This document shows, one piece after another, positions 11,100 through 22,758 of a stretch of 64,000 bases of DNA. Where the stretch lies: the NCBI GenBank assembly GCA_007922305.1, contig ML677374.1:12891511-12955510 (forward strand), given 5' to 3'. This DNA is from Dermatemys mawii. Lineage: Eukaryota; Chordata; Testudines; Dermatemydidae. The translations under genes and the position numbers were made by a program. Numbering within the stretch: the stretch's first letter is position 1; each line of letters starts with the position of its first letter. The notes beneath the pieces are model-generated. The model did not search any database and was not told the origin of the DNA. It saw only the letters and a list, made by a program, of their open reading frames with translations.

Positions 11100-11215
11100 G
11101 CTCACTCCCTCTGGGGCACCTAGCACTGGTCAGTGTCGGTAGACAGGATTCTGGGCTGGATGGACCTTCGGCTTGACCCAGTATGGCTATTCTTCTGTTC
11201 TTATGTTCTCATGCC

Positions 11216-12380
11216 ACTTTCTTAAAAATTGTTATCAAATGAATGGATAAAACAGCAAGCTCATGTACTACCAATGGTAGTAGTTTGGGAATCTCCGCTC
11301 TACCATAATGTGATAATGTACTGCTGTCTGTATATGTATCATTGTCCTCACTGACAGGAATCAGCACTGCTTGAGTGTTTGTATTGGTCTTGATTTCTGG
11401 TGACTAGTCAGCAAAGACAATCTGGCCCATAAGCCCATATGCTATTAACAGCTTCAGATTCTCTATATCAAGAAATTCAAGGAAGATGCTGAGAGGTTTA
11501 TGGGTTTTTTTTAAAAAGCATAAGATTGCTAGCTCTTATTGCCAAACTGTGAGAGTTCAATTGGCAAATATAGTGTCTGTGATTTGTGGCTATGGAATCA
11601 TTATAAAGGACATGAGAAGCAATTGCCTAAGGCAACATATTAGTTATTGGCCAGTAGCGACATAGTGGCCAGTAGGGGCATATGGATTCTCCTCCCCTTC
11701 CTCCACTCCCCTCCCCCAATTATTTATTTATTTTGGCTAGGGCAGCAACAAGCCTAAAAATCAGCCCAAGCAGGGAGCCCCATTACTTGAACATATTTTC
11801 CATAAATCAGATCTTAAGGCAGTTTTCAGATTTGTTCATAACATCCTGCGCGCAAAGCTCTTACCCTTCTATACAGCAGTGACTCTTTGTGACATTGCTC
11901 AATAACAAGCATAGACATTTATCGGGGGAACAGGGGGGAAGTAATCATTACATTGTAAATCCCTTTAAATGCAAAGATCAAAAGGAAAGTTTCAGTCCAG
12001 TGACACATAATTAAAAATGCAGACGTGAACCGCTTTGATTCATGAATGCTTATGCACTTTTAGATTGTTGCCAAGGAGATCAGGGCATGAGAAAATTAAA
12101 AATCATTACGCTTCAAAAGGATAAAGGGTTTTCACAGCTTTCTAACATTATTTCCTGTTGTGCCGATTTCTGTGTTTTAACGTTTCCCCTCCCTGTCAGG
12201 GCAGATTTGCTTTGAAAACAAAATCTCTTTCAGCAAATGTTCCAAACTCAGTCAGATGTAGTGGGTGGGGGAAAGACCCACACTTGTTTTATGAATTATT
12301 TTACAGACACCATCATTTAAAAAGCAGCTACCTTTCTGATTTGTCACTCAGACTCTAATTGACCCACCACAATGTAATAT
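11216..12380. other. Unassigned sequence with a conserved-element look
   Basis: No gene. The part at about 11990-12170 is repeat-free, with evenly spaced ATTA/TAAT cores, AATTAAAAAT words and balanced composition. That is the texture of vertebrate conserved non-coding elements. This cannot be shown without alignment. Confidence 0.35.
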
Positions 12381-12384
12381 GATG

Positions 12385-12450
12385 AAGGCCATGATCCAAA
12401 AGCCCCTTTGAAGTCAAATGAAGTATTCCCACTGACTTGGATGGGTTTTG
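12385..12450. repeat. 'AAGTCAATGGGAG' family palindromic repeat
   Basis: 'ggccatgatccaaaagcccc' and 'gaagtcaaatgaag...ttcccactgacttgg' resemble the inverted-arm repeat at 491-565. The copy is decayed. Confidence 0.45.
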
Positions 12451-12499
12451 ATTTAGCTTATATATCATTTTTCACCTGTAGAAGTTAAGTACTTGGGGG

Positions 12500-12655
12500 T
12501 AGAGCACTCTTTCGCTTGACATGTGGAGAAACTGGCAAAACAGGGAAGCAATCTGCCCAAGGTCACAGAGCCAGGATTAGAACAGTGTCTCTGAATCTCT
12601 GGATTCTGAGGTCATTGCTCTATCCACTGGACTCTACTATTTCACATAGACTATG
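12500..12655 (-). mobile_element. MIR-like SINE, minus strand
   Basis: Among the clearest MIR copies. In inverted order it has 'tgtggagaaactggcaaaac', 'gcaatctgcccaaggtcaca', 'gagccaggattagaacagtg' and 'ctctatccactggactctac'. All major MIR blocks are present in the right order. Confidence 0.8.
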
Positions 12656-14857
12656 CTTCAGCAGACCACTTAAGCATGTACTTAACTTTAATGTTCTTGG
12701 TTCAATTGTCAGCCTGATTTATCTGGAGTGCTATAAGATCTAGAAAGCACAGTGTCAGTATAGCTTTGACTTCATATTTCCCTGGCGTTTAGAAGTGATC
12801 TTCTTGCAGAATAAACTTATTGCTGAAACAGTGACTGTGCATTTGACGGTTTGCAATAAAAAGCACAAATTGGGTTCCACAGCTTTGATAATAACTAAAA
12901 CGTAAGGTGACACTGAATTAGATCTGATGTCTGTTTGGCATTCTCCTAAACTCTAAGGTAGTTCTAGCTTGCAGGGAAGCCAGCCTTCTTGAGTTTTCCC
13001 TGAGGAAATAAAAGAGAGACAAGCAGCTGCAAGGTAAAGGAGTGCTTGGTAGTTCAGTGTGCATTTGGTGTTGAAAGCAAAAATCTTTTGCATTTACATT
13101 CGAACAAATGAAGAAAATAGATGCAATGGGTTCTGGGTCATAAATGAAAAGTGTGTGTAGCAAGCACCCAAGTGGGGCTACATCATGAAAATTAGCCCCT
13201 AGATGTCTATGTTGTTCATAGGCTCCAGTGAGATTGTTCCAGGAACAAGACATCCCAAGTGGGGAGCACGTCTATGACGATTGTGGGAAGAGACAGAATT
13301 AAAGTGCGACAGCTGGGGAGGAAAGCACAGTGTAGTATATGGAAGCTGTGGAGCAGCAAAGCGAGCAAGAGAAATACAAAAAAAAATCTGATGTGGAAGT
13401 TATTAGGAGGCATCTAAGAACAAAAGGGAAGAGGAAAGGACACTCAGTGAGGAGAAAGATAAACACACCACAGAATAAATCAAAGGGTATAATGAATGAT
13501 ACAGGGGAAAATAGAAGATATGGTTACACAAAGAGAGATTTATAGCTTTTAAGACTGGAGTTATAAATTGCTCCTCACAGACGAGGAGGAGATGGAGGGG
13601 GAAGAAGGAGACAGAAAATTGTAGCTAAAGCAACAGAAAAGTACATACATGTTAAAAAAGCATGGAGTTGTTCTAGTGATAAGTCGTTAAGTGAAGGAAA
13701 TACTGTAGGATAAATAGAATGGTGCTATTTTTCTGTTGGAATGCACGTAGTCCAAAAGTACATGGACAGAGACTAAAAAAAATATCTTTGATAAGGCTAC
13801 TAAACCTGATATTATTTGTAAACAAGAAACCTGGTTCATAGGAAAACTAGATTTCAGAATCCCAGGATTCTATAGGCAAGAAAGAATTAAAAAGGGAAGA
13901 GGGAGTTTGCATATTCATTAAAGGAATCCAAAATTGTAAGAGTAAGGATGGAAGCATAAATAAAATATAAGAAATTAAGATTAAAAAACCCACATATGGT
14001 ACATTACGGGGGAGAAGGCTTATTGAATAAAATAGCAGTCATAGACACATAGGGAAGTATATGCAGGTGGATAAAGGATTGCTTACATACAAGAACTTTG
14101 CAGGTCAGAGTAGGGAAAGCCTACGCCAGCGTATACCATCACAAATGGCACTCCACAGGGGAAAAAGAAATGATCTCCCCAAAGTGATGAGTGCAGGAAT
14201 AGGTATCTCCTTGTTTGCAGATGGGCTAAAAACAGAAACCAGGAAATAGCTGGGAAGTGAATTAAACACTTAGGAAGACTGTAGAAACATGGAGCTTTAA
14301 ATTTTCTGTTTCAATTCCTCAGAACTATAGAAATGATATTCTCCAAAAGGGAAAGGGAAAAAAAGATTTTAAACTTTCTCTGTGTAGACAGGAAATAAGT
14401 GTAGTAAAAAGCTACAGAGTCCTGGGTGTGACATTTGATAGCAAGCTAATGTGGAAGGATCACTTTTAAAATATTGTAAATAAATGTAAAGGTAAAAGCA
14501 ATCTACTGAAAAGTATTTCTGGAAACATCCGGGATGCAGATAAGAAAGCAATGGTAATGCTTTAGAGAGCATTAATAAGGCCGATCACTGAATATGGAAC
14601 CCAAGCATTCTGTGCAGCATCAACAATGTACCTAAGGAAACAAGACTTAATCCAAGCCCAGACATTATGCACTGCATGTGGTGCCTTCATTCTGACCCCT
14701 TTGTGCGTAATTCAGATAGCTACTGGTGAAATGCCTATAGTGTTAAAAATGAAATTACTTGGACTTAAACTTTTGGGCAAAAGCCATAGGAAACAGTGAA
14801 GACGGAAACAGTAAAAATGTATATGAAGTACACCGGGAATTCAGTGGACAGCATGCT

Positions 14858-14870
14858 GGGGGGGGGGGGG
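14858..14870 (+). repeat. Poly-G run of 13
   Basis: Thirteen consecutive G inside the decayed LINE, an unstable homopolymer and a possible assembly weak point. Confidence 0.95.
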
Positions 14871-15605
14871 AAATGCCTCATATTAATAGGATTAAAGAGT
14901 GGACAAAGGAACTTAGATAAGAGAAGGCCTAAAAGAAATTAGCATATATAGCCATGGAAATGAATTATAGATGGAAATCACCCTGTAATATAAATGTGAA
15001 ACCATACAATGAAATTAAAAGGAGGAAGTAAGAGCTATATGTATTACATAGAGCAAATCAATATATATGTGATAAATGGGGAAAACATTGGCAGATATTT
15101 ACAGATAAGTCTAAAGATGAGAAAGCAGGGAAGGTGGGAACAGCATTCTCCATACCAAAACTTGGAATAAAGAAATCTATTCGACTACCAAATTGTGTAG
15201 CCATTCTGACGGCCGAACTAGCAGGGAAAATGTTGGAATTGTACTGGATTCTAGATGCATAATCTACCTTTGTTCAAAAATCTGCATTCAGATAGCAGAA
15301 ATTATGTAATTAATGAAGTATTCTTGCAAACTACAGAACTGGTGCCGATGGGAATAAACATTTAAATGAATGGATCTGAGCATTTGTTGGGATAGCAGGA
15401 AATGAGGTGGCAGACAAAAAATGCTGTAAAAAATGGGGGTGGGAGAGCTGACCTTAAGATCCCTCTAAGTAAACAAACAGGAGATGAGAAACCTAATTAA
15501 AAATCCTCAGAGAGGTTGGTAGGACATACCAACAAAAGAAACAAGGTGGAAGATATTTCATGAAATATGCCCTAGAATCAAAATGCTGACATACTGCTAG
15601 AACCT

Positions 15606-15620
15606 GAGAGAGAGAGAGAG
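15606..15620 (+). repeat. GA microsatellite
   Basis: A short run of GA dinucleotides within the LINE remnant. It adds to the breaks between the RNase H block and the C-terminal knuckle. Confidence 0.9.
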
Positions 15621-15904
15621 TGAGGTTGCTCTAATCTGATTACTTAGCAGACATTGTGTCTTAAACTGTAACTTGGCTTTAATTAATAAACACAGACAGG
15701 GGTTGTGAGAGACATGCAAAGGCAAAGGAACAGTTGATCACATCCTCTGGGAATGTAAAGAGTGTGACATTAATGAGAGATTTTGTATGACAAACTCAGA
15801 TGCTTAAAAGTGACAATGTTTTCACTAAAATGCCTGGTAAGAGTTTTGGAAAATGGGGCACTATTAAGAAAACAATAGTACAGTTGTTTAAAAACACTGG
15901 GAAA

Positions 15905-17100
15905 AGATATAATTATACAGCATGAAATCCATCACCTGGTGGCTTCAGACTCAGACTGCGAGTCTTCTACGGCATAAAGCACAAGAACAACAGGGGAAAC
16001 ACTGGCAAAAGGAGGAAGCCCGGGCTAGAAGGCCAGAGTCCATGGGAAGAAGACTGTAACAGGGGAATAGCTCTCTGTAGACGGCAGAAGAGCCAGAGCT
16101 AAGTATGAATCTTTGGATTGCAGTAATGGACTTCATTGGTAGGACTGTTTGGGGAGCATTTGTGGGCACTAACCAGGCCTAAGTGGAGACTGGTAGGCCT
16201 TACACAGCTGCACGGTGCCCTCAAGAGGAAGCACAGAGGGAGGCTGCTGCAAAGGGGATGCTGGCCAGGAGGGACTGCTCAGGAAGTCCCCCCAGCTGAT
16301 GCTGATGACGTGGCTTAGATTGCAATGATTGGACACAGCTCCAGAAGGGACCAAAAGGCTGTACTAAAAGCTGTACTAAAAGCAAGTGTGCGCCCACATG
16401 CACTCCTTCCGGAGAGGAGTTTGGGAGTTGCTGCTCTTGGGGAAGAGTCTGATAAGAGTCGGGGAAAGGAGAACGCCACAGAAAAGGAGTTAGCTGTTGT
16501 GGTGAGTCTTGAAATAGAGGCGAGATTCTAGGGGAGGCAGCGCTGAGGGGACAGGGGCAGAGGTCAGTGTTCAGCTGAGGGAAAATGAGAAGGACAAAAG
16601 CTCCTGCCTGAGGAGAGCAGAAATGGTTTATGTTTGTGTTTTTCATTTGGGATTTGTTGGAGCCCTGAGGCAAGGCTGACCCTTGAAAGGCTGGGGGAGC
16701 GGGGGTCACAAAGCTCTGAGGCAAGGGTGTAAATGCCATTGGGCCCAGAGTTAGGGGCTAGCGACCTGACCACAAGGCCTTTGAATTACTTACTGGAGAT
16801 GTCTGTCTGTTACCCTGGAAGGGGGAGGATTGTAAGTCACCTGGGTGGAGGTCTGACCTTGATGTGTGACATATGAGAGCTATGGGGTGAGGGGAGGGGT
16901 ACCAGTCACGAGTCCGTTCTTGTACAGTTCTGGAGGTCACTCGCAGGAAGGCATTTCTTTCGGCCTTTGGATTTTTTTCCAAGCTCTTACTGATATTTTT
17001 TTTTTAAAATCTCTTTTTAAAAATGTCGACACTCAAACTAGCTGTGGATTGTTCATGGAAGTTTGTTGCAAACATTCAGGGACAGATTCGATTCCGTAAC
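15905..17100. other. Unassigned, moderately GC-rich sequence
   Basis: 16.1-16.9 kb is richer in G and keeps several overlapping frames open (up to 172 codons on the minus strand), but none has recognisable domains and the frames are compositional. The G-rich, transcribed-looking texture could be an LTR or gag-like retroelement remnant. I found no termini to support that. Confidence 0.3.
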
Positions 17101-17104
17101 TACG

Positions 17105-17265
17105 TTGGGCCAGACTTTTTATAAAGATAGGTTCCTAACTCCTTTAAGCTCTGTTGTAAATCCCACTAGGGTTCCTAGATGTCTAAAGATGCAGATAACT
17201 GCCTTACACTTTCAATGAGAGTTAGGCATCTAAAAGGATTTACCAAAGCACCCAGCAAGTTAGGT
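17105..17265. repeat. 'TTAGGCATCTAA' palindromic repeat
   Basis: 'gataggttcctaactccttt' faces 'aatgagagttaggcatctaa', with internal 'cctagatgtctaaa'. This is the same repeat type as 39270-39450, 47105-47175, 51750-51890 and 60045-60145. No family name recalled. Confidence 0.5.
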
Positions 17266-17274
17266 AGCTACCTT

Positions 17275-17611
17275 CACGGGTGAAAGTAAGGTGGTACTGG
17301 TAAAAAGTGGCCTCCTGTACCTACTGGCAGGGACATCGACAGAGCGGGGGGCAGGGGCTGCAAAAGGGGCAGGGACGTTAAAGCACAGCCGGGGCAGTGC
17401 TTTAACATCCCTGCTCCTTTTGCCCCCCAACCCGAGGCCGCCAACAGGAAGAGGGGAGGCAAAAGGAGCAGCTACCTTGGCACTGGAGCCCTGGGCAGCA
17501 TGGGCGGGCTGGCTGGCAGAGGGACGCTGATCCCCTCCCCCCCCCCAGCCCTGCCCCTTCTGCCCAAGGCCCTGCCCCTTTGGTAAGAGGGAAATTTTAC
17601 TTTCACCTCTG
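17275..17611. mobile_element. hAT-like non-autonomous element
   Basis: The left end CACGGGTGAAAGTAAG and right end TTACTTTCACCTCTG form a terminal inverted repeat with consensus CAGGGGTGAAAGTAA. The interior is GC-rich and contains 'gggacgttaaagcac' / 'gtgctttaacatccctgc', a second inverted pair. Flanking octamers GCTACCTT and CCTATGTT match at five of eight positions, so any 8-bp target duplication is eroded. The overlapping open frames are GC-driven, not genes. Confidence 0.65.
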
Positions 17612-20025
17612 CCTATGTTCATCTTTAGGCATCTAAATATCTCTGTACATCCGGCCCATTGGATAGCATTTTACTCCATGAGTAGTCCTGCTAAAGTCAC
17701 TTGCATGGGAAAGCAAAGACCTATTGGTGTAAAGAATGCAGCTCCATTAACTTCAAGCAAGTTTTTCCCTCTTACCCCAACAGATACTTTGGCCTTGAGT
17801 ATGTAAGGGCATTGAGAGTGTTCAGAGGCATCGATTTGGACACCAGCAATTAGCATGATGGATGCCACCACACAGGAGGATATTTGGACTTCCCCAAACT
17901 ATCTCTTGGAGATGGGGCAATGATATTTTCAGGGATTCCATACAACTATTTTCCCAATCCTGTTCGGAGTTCCTGTGGCGTATCCATCTCCTTGAAGTGG
18001 GCAGCATTTTCGTGCTGACTCATTGTCATCACAGAAATTCCACTAGGTCTGATGAGACTATATCCAACATGCTCAGTCTTTCCTCAAGCCTTTCTGTAAG
18101 TCTTCATATTGTTCTGTACACTCGGCACTGTTTCCATTCAAGAGCAATTACTTCCTTGTGAAATACGATGACAAATGGTGCATATATATTATATCCAAGC
18201 AGCGCCTAATATAAGCACAGTACAACCCCCTTTGATATATATTGTATTCCTCCAGCAATACACCAAGCATCCAGCTTGTTCTCTTCATTGCTGCTCCATG
18301 GTACACTGTGCCTAAGATTTTAGGGGGGTTGCTACCATAACTCCCTATTGTCATTCCTGTTTTGTATGCTGCAAAAACACCCAAACATTTTCTTCTTGAC
18401 TTTTTTTCTGCAAGTCTGGTGATTTCTATCTCTGTGTGCTTTTGTCAGCTGCTCTATTATTAGCTCAGATATTCATGGTTCCTTGCTATTCGTTCTATCT
18501 CCCTGTTTGTATCACCTGTCAACTTAGAAACCACCCGTTCTGTGCCATTATGACACAAATATAGGGAGGGCTAGACTTGAAATACTGGTACATAGAGAGG
18601 AGTGATGGGTGTGTAAGAGCCTCTAACACACTGTAAGCAGCTACCCAGACCTGGACTCTGAGAACACAGAAGCAAGGGGGCACCTTGTGGCTGTTTGTTC
18701 TCCCTTCCGTCCTTCTCGGAGCGGATGAACAGGAAGTAGAAGGGGAATGACAGGCTGTGAGGAGCCATGGCTCTGCCCTTTAGCACAACTGAACTGTGCT
18801 GGGGGATTAATGTTTCCCAATATACACACCAACACCATACCCTTTCCCAGCCCCCATCTTCTTTGGAATTAACTCTGACCAGTGCGTTATGTTTATGTGC
18901 TGCCTGCACGTTGGCTAGCCCATGCCTGTAGCAGTGGGTGTACAGATTACAATCCTCTCCACCAGCAACCTTCCTCCAAACTCTCACAGTCAAACTGTTT
19001 CAAAGTTTGAAAGTGTTTGATTAACTTTCTTTCCCTGTTTGATTCCATTATCACGTGACAGTTCACATCTTGACCCTGGCCAGGACCAAAACCAGAAATT
19101 CCACAAGGAAGACTGCTCTCATTTCCGGCCTGATTGGAAATAGGAATGAGTGGAAATCTCACAACTGAATTATTCTCTGTGTAAGCTAGAGAGCTTGTCT
19201 CTCACTTACCTTGTTTCTCATAATGGAAGGAGTTGTGGTGGTGTATGTAATTTTTTTTTCTGATTTGCCCTGGATTTTTACATTCTTTTGCTCAAATTAC
19301 AACAGCAGCGTTGTTGTCTTCAAATGCATGGGCCAGTTTAAACCTTCACTGGTGTGATTTCTGGATCATTTTAGATGCTAATCCTAACGAGCAATTACCT
19401 TGATCCCAGTCTTGTTGTGTGAATAGCACACTGGGAAGGAAGCTCAAGAGTTTGGACGGGTTTTTTCCCTAGAGAATTTGATTAATCTGTCAGGCAGATG
19501 GCATCAGCTCCAATTTAGCAAGCTTAATTTGCTCTGTAGGACAAAAGATCACTGTAGTTTCTGATGATCTTGTTAGTTTACCGAGTCTGGAAAGAGAATG
19601 CTAAATTGGTCTCATAGCCAAATGGCTAGTATTTCTCTCCTGTAGGACACCTTTATTTGGATTGACCAGGGCTGGAAACACAATGGAGGTGAATTTCTTG
19701 TTTAGAGAGCTATTAACAGCATTTCTACCTCTTACCTGTAAAATGATGCCGAGGATTTGGAGTCTGCATTCTCAGCTACTGGAGTGAACATTAGGCATCT
19801 GCTATGATACAAATGGATACCAGATCTTCTTACTCCCAGTTCTGTCTCTTCGCCACAGGACCATCCTTCAATAGAAATCATACATCATCTGAACAACATT
19901 CAACAATAGGCTACTTCATCACACCCTCTCCATGAGGTTTGAAGCAGTCTTGTCATACCAAGCTATGAGCCTGATTTTTCAGTCGTGCTGAGCTGAGAAG
20001 TGATCAGCTGAAGGTCACTGAAGGC
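17612..20025. other. Unassigned non-coding sequence
   Basis: No confident feature. On the minus strand at 17830-18385 several frames of 60-78 codons follow each other, which could be an old, broken coding repeat. I recognise no domain in them. Confidence 0.3.
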
Positions 20026-20029
20026 TGGT

Positions 20030-20215
20030 TGGGCCACTGCACTAGGACTCAGGAAGCCTGGGTTCTCTTCCTAGCTCTACTATTGCTTTGCTGGGTGCTC
20101 AGTTTCCCCATCTGTACAATGAGGATAAAGGCACTGACCCTTCTTTGTCGAGGTCTTTGAGAGCGTCTGTTGAAAAGTGCTGTAGAAGAGCTAGGTATTT
20201 TATAACTATATGATT
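20030..20215 (+). mobile_element. MIR-like SINE, plus strand
   Basis: 'aggaagcctgggttctcttc', 'ctcagtttccccatctgtac' and 'aatgaggataaaggcactga' follow the MIR order. The tail 'gtgctgtagaagagctaggt' resembles the 3' 'aaagcgctatataagagctaggt' end. Confidence 0.8.
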
Positions 20216-20529
20216 ATTTACAAGCTATGTTATAATTTTTTTACTGGCCAAATTCTGCCTGAGAAGGCCTAGAGGTATAACTAGTTTGCCCTAGCATCTT
20301 ATTGCTAACTAGAACAGGGAGCTACTGGCAGAATCTCTGCATCTCCCTAGCTGACAAGCAATTCCCCACTGTCCACAGGTAATTACCATCTCTTGACTGG
20401 GTTTGAAAAGCGGAGATTTGTATTTAAACTTGTAATGTTCGCACCAAAACGCAGACACTGTTGCTGAGAGAATGAGGTTTAAAAACAGAAACAGGAAGAG
20501 CAACTGATGTGGAGACTTAACAGCATCTA

Positions 20530-20725
20530 TATTAATGATTCACTCTTATCTATAGACATCTCGATGCACTTCACAAAAAAGGTCCGTCTCATCAGTGCTG
20601 TTTTACAGATGTGGGAAACCAAGGCATGGGGGATGAAGTGACTTTTCCAAGGTCACCTAGCAGTGCAGTGATAGAACTGGGAATACAGCTCAGCTCCTTT
20701 GGGACCTGGTCTAATGTTCTAGCCG
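20530..20725 (-). mobile_element. MIR-like SINE, minus strand
   Basis: Inverted order 'ttttacagatgtgggaaacc', 'aagtgacttttccaaggtca', 'gtgatagaactgggaataca', then 'tctaatgttctagccgctaa'. All major MIR blocks are present. It explains the 61-codon open frame overlapping it. Confidence 0.8.
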
Positions 20726-20729
20726 CTAA

Positions 20730-21905
20730 CCTGTACCTGTGTATAGCTGAGAGCCCCTACATATGTCTCCCATTAAGCTGGCTTCTCTTCAGCTAACCAC
20801 AACCCCCACTTACCGGTTTGAATCAGCATTCATACTCTTCTTTGTTTGGTTTTCCTGTCCCTCTCTTGCACTCCGACTTCACCTCGCAAAATTAAACCAG
20901 TAGCAATATGATGGTATTTGTAGGGCTGCCACTGCTCCTACAATAACCAATGCCTGATCTTTCTAATAAAACCTTGGCTACGCTTTCTTCTATGTTCCAG
21001 GCCCTAGTCACCCTACTCCTTCCCAAATGCCCAAGAAAAATGGTGGGCTTCGCAGTTTGCCCAGAAAATTAACAAATCCAGCACTTGTAAAGCAAGGTGG
21101 CCTCATTTTTCATCCTTAGCAGAAAGAGGATTTGGCATAGATCAGCTGATCCTCATCGTGGAGGATTAGTGCCATGCTTGGTCCTGCAGGAATGATTTCT
21201 TTATTATTATTTTTTGTAAGGGACTGAGGGTTTGTTCTATAGACAACTGAAGTCAATGGAAAGGCTTGTACTAGCTCCCCTGGGTGATCAGGTCCTAAAT
21301 CAAAGGAATTGGTTAATTCAGAGATGTGTCCTGCATGGCATCAAGTCTGTGCACAGTTGGGAGGGCCTGGAACTAGAGGAACATTTAACCCTTTTATTGG
21401 TTTAGATTTGTAAAACGTTCTAATTCCAAGTCCCCTGAAACAGGAGTCAAAGCGTTGACCAAGCTGTTCACGATCAGCACAGCATTCTTCCAGCACTCAG
21501 TTCTGAAACCCCTGCCAAGTGAGCATGGGGCATAGGAGTGTGTTTCCCTACGTACCCCTGCAGTTAGACCCTGCACACTATTGCAATATTTGTATAGAAC
21601 ATGCCTGGTGAGATGTCCCTTGAAAACGAACAACACGCTGGTCAATAATATCATTGTGAAATGCATGTAACACTGTAGGTGAAATTATGGATGCTCTGCT
21701 ATTCTGTTTTGGAGGTTGTGGGCAGACAAAGGAAGCAAAACAGGCTTTTTTTCCGCAGACAAAGGAGAAGGCAAACACTTCTGGCTCAGTGGGAAACTGA
21801 ACCAGGTGGGGCCAAATTCAATGATTCATTTGTATCAAAGGTTGCAGGAAGAGAGAATCTGCATTGTAAAAATGCAGCACAGCACACAGTCTATACCAGG
21901 CACCA
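20730..21905. other. Unassigned non-coding sequence
   Basis: No gene or confident repeat in this stretch. The 156-codon plus-strand frame starting at 21679 runs into the hAT element and is compositional. Confidence 0.4.
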
Positions 21906-21909
21906 TAGC

Positions 21910-21917
21910 ATCCACAC
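21910..21917 (+). repeat. hAT 8-bp target duplication, left
   Basis: ATCCACAC, repeated exactly at 22606-22613 on the other side of the element. Confidence 0.92.
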
Positions 21918-22605
21918 CAGGGGTCTCAAACATGTGGCCCGCGAAGCCCTTCCCTGCAGCCCGCCAAGCTCCCTGGCGCCCCTCCCCATAGCAGTTTCCA
22001 AGAGGGAGGGGCCAGAAGTGGAGGCTTCTCTGCTGCCTGGCTGGGCGGTTGCTGATCCCCGGCTTCCAGGGGCTGCTGCTGCGGCTTCAATGAATGAGCT
22101 GGGGCGGCGCTTTGCAGGAGCCCTCTGCAGCGGCGGCCAGGAGCGATAAGCCAGGCTCCCCGCCGACCTCCCGCCTCCCTCTGCGGGAGGTTTATCACTC
22201 CTGGCCGCCACTGCAGAGGGCTCCTGCGAAGCGCCGCCCCAGCTCATTCATTGAAGCCGCAGCAGCAGCTCCTGGAAGCCGGGACTCGGTAGTGGCCCAG
22301 CCTGGCAGCTGAGAAGCCTCCCCACCCGCAGGTGGGTGCCGCCGCCCTGCGAGCAGCCAGAGGTGAGCGCCAATCCATGGCTCTCTGGCCGGCTGCAGCT
22401 GCCTGGGCTCACTGCGACGCCCCCTGCGCGTCACATCCCACTACCGGTATCCCCTGCAGAGAGTGCTGGGCTCGGGCAAGGAGTGGCGGGGAGGAGAGTC
22501 CAAGAGTGGGGGTGGAAGTGGGGGCGACATGTCAGTGATGCGGCCCTTGGGCCAGTGCACTAGTCGTCATGCGGCCCTCATGGTCATTTGAGTTTGAGAC
22601 CCCTG
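21918..22605. mobile_element. hAT-type element with giant GC-rich palindrome
   Basis: A 688-bp non-coding element. Termini CAGGGGTCTCAAAC and GTTTGAGACCCCTG-type (right end reads GAGTTTGAGACCCCTG) are inverted repeats, and an exact 8-bp duplication ATCCACAC flanks it, the hAT hallmark. The interior is far more GC- and CpG-rich than its surroundings. It holds inverted arms at 22021-22149 and 22192-22320 and mirrored short open frames that translate alike on both strands. Those frames are not genes. It needs a transposase from elsewhere. Confidence 0.9.
22021..22320. repeat. 129-bp inverted repeat with 42-bp spacer
   Basis: Left arm 22021-22149 and right arm 22192-22320 are near-identical in inverse orientation; many of the differences are C/T or G/A changes, several at CpG. 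The spacer itself has a small CCTCCCGC...GCGGGAGG hairpin. The structure could extrude as a cruciform and forms a small CpG-island-like patch. Confidence 0.88.
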
Positions 22606-22613
22606 ATCCACAC
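22606..22613 (+). repeat. hAT 8-bp target duplication, right
   Basis: ATCCACAC, the exact partner of 21910-21917. Confidence 0.92.
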
Positions 22614-22758
22614 CATACCAGCAGGGAAAAGGAGCTTTATCTGGACCTACATTGCAGAAGAATAAATTTGAAATGTTTACTGGACTATGAAGAGAGAGGG
22701 CGTAAATCCCTAAGGTATCCTTTACCTGAGTAGACACGGAAATCCAGAGCCTGGCTAA

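Larger units (their letters stand above)
10862..11213 (+). mobile_element. CR1-like 3' region split by a fold-back element
   Basis: The left part has 'aggatgggtgaagaatggtg', 'ctctgtttgtcagagggta' and 'agatcacttgatcattacct'. The right part resumes with 'ctccctctggggcacctag', 'gtagacaggattctgggct' and 'ggatggaccttcggcttgac', and ends 'ttctgttcttatgttct'. These blocks belong to one continuous CR1-type 3' sequence. Bases 10970-11099 (insert plus the second target copy) interrupt it, so the CR1 was there first. Confidence 0.75.
13330..15900 (+). pseudogene. Decayed I/Ingi-like LINE with EN, RT, RNase H
   Basis: Plus-strand frames, interrupted many times, show non-LTR retrotransposon domains in order. 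Near 13735 is WNAR, followed by PDIICKQETW near 13806 and FRIPGF/Y, the start of an APE-type endonuclease. Near 14195 is GIGISLFADG, where the RT catalytic FADD has become FADG. Near 14420 comes YRVLGVTFDSKLMWKDHF, then KCKGKSNLLKSISG and ALIRPITEYG. RNase H starts near 15089 with WQIFTDKSKDE, where TDGS would be expected, and includes LTAELAG near 15210 and VGIAGNEVADK near 15390. A C-terminal knuckle, ETC...DHILWEC, lies near 15715-15765. The RNase H plus terminal knuckle suggests the I/Ingi group. Endonuclease and RT catalytic blocks are only about 300 bp apart, so a large internal deletion has occurred. It cannot be active. Confidence 0.8.

Noticed and set aside
14858..14870. Poly-G run as a functional G-quadruplex
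   Set aside because: A single homopolymer of G without separated G-tracts; more likely a slippage or assembly artefact site.
16221..16739. 172-codon minus-strand frame rich in Pro, Leu and Ser
   Set aside because: Opposite strand to a G-rich segment; no domain recognised. It is compositional.
21679..22247. Overlapping frames of 90-156 codons on both strands
   Set aside because: They run through a GC-rich inverted repeat inside a hAT element. The mirrored translations on both strands are a palindrome artefact.
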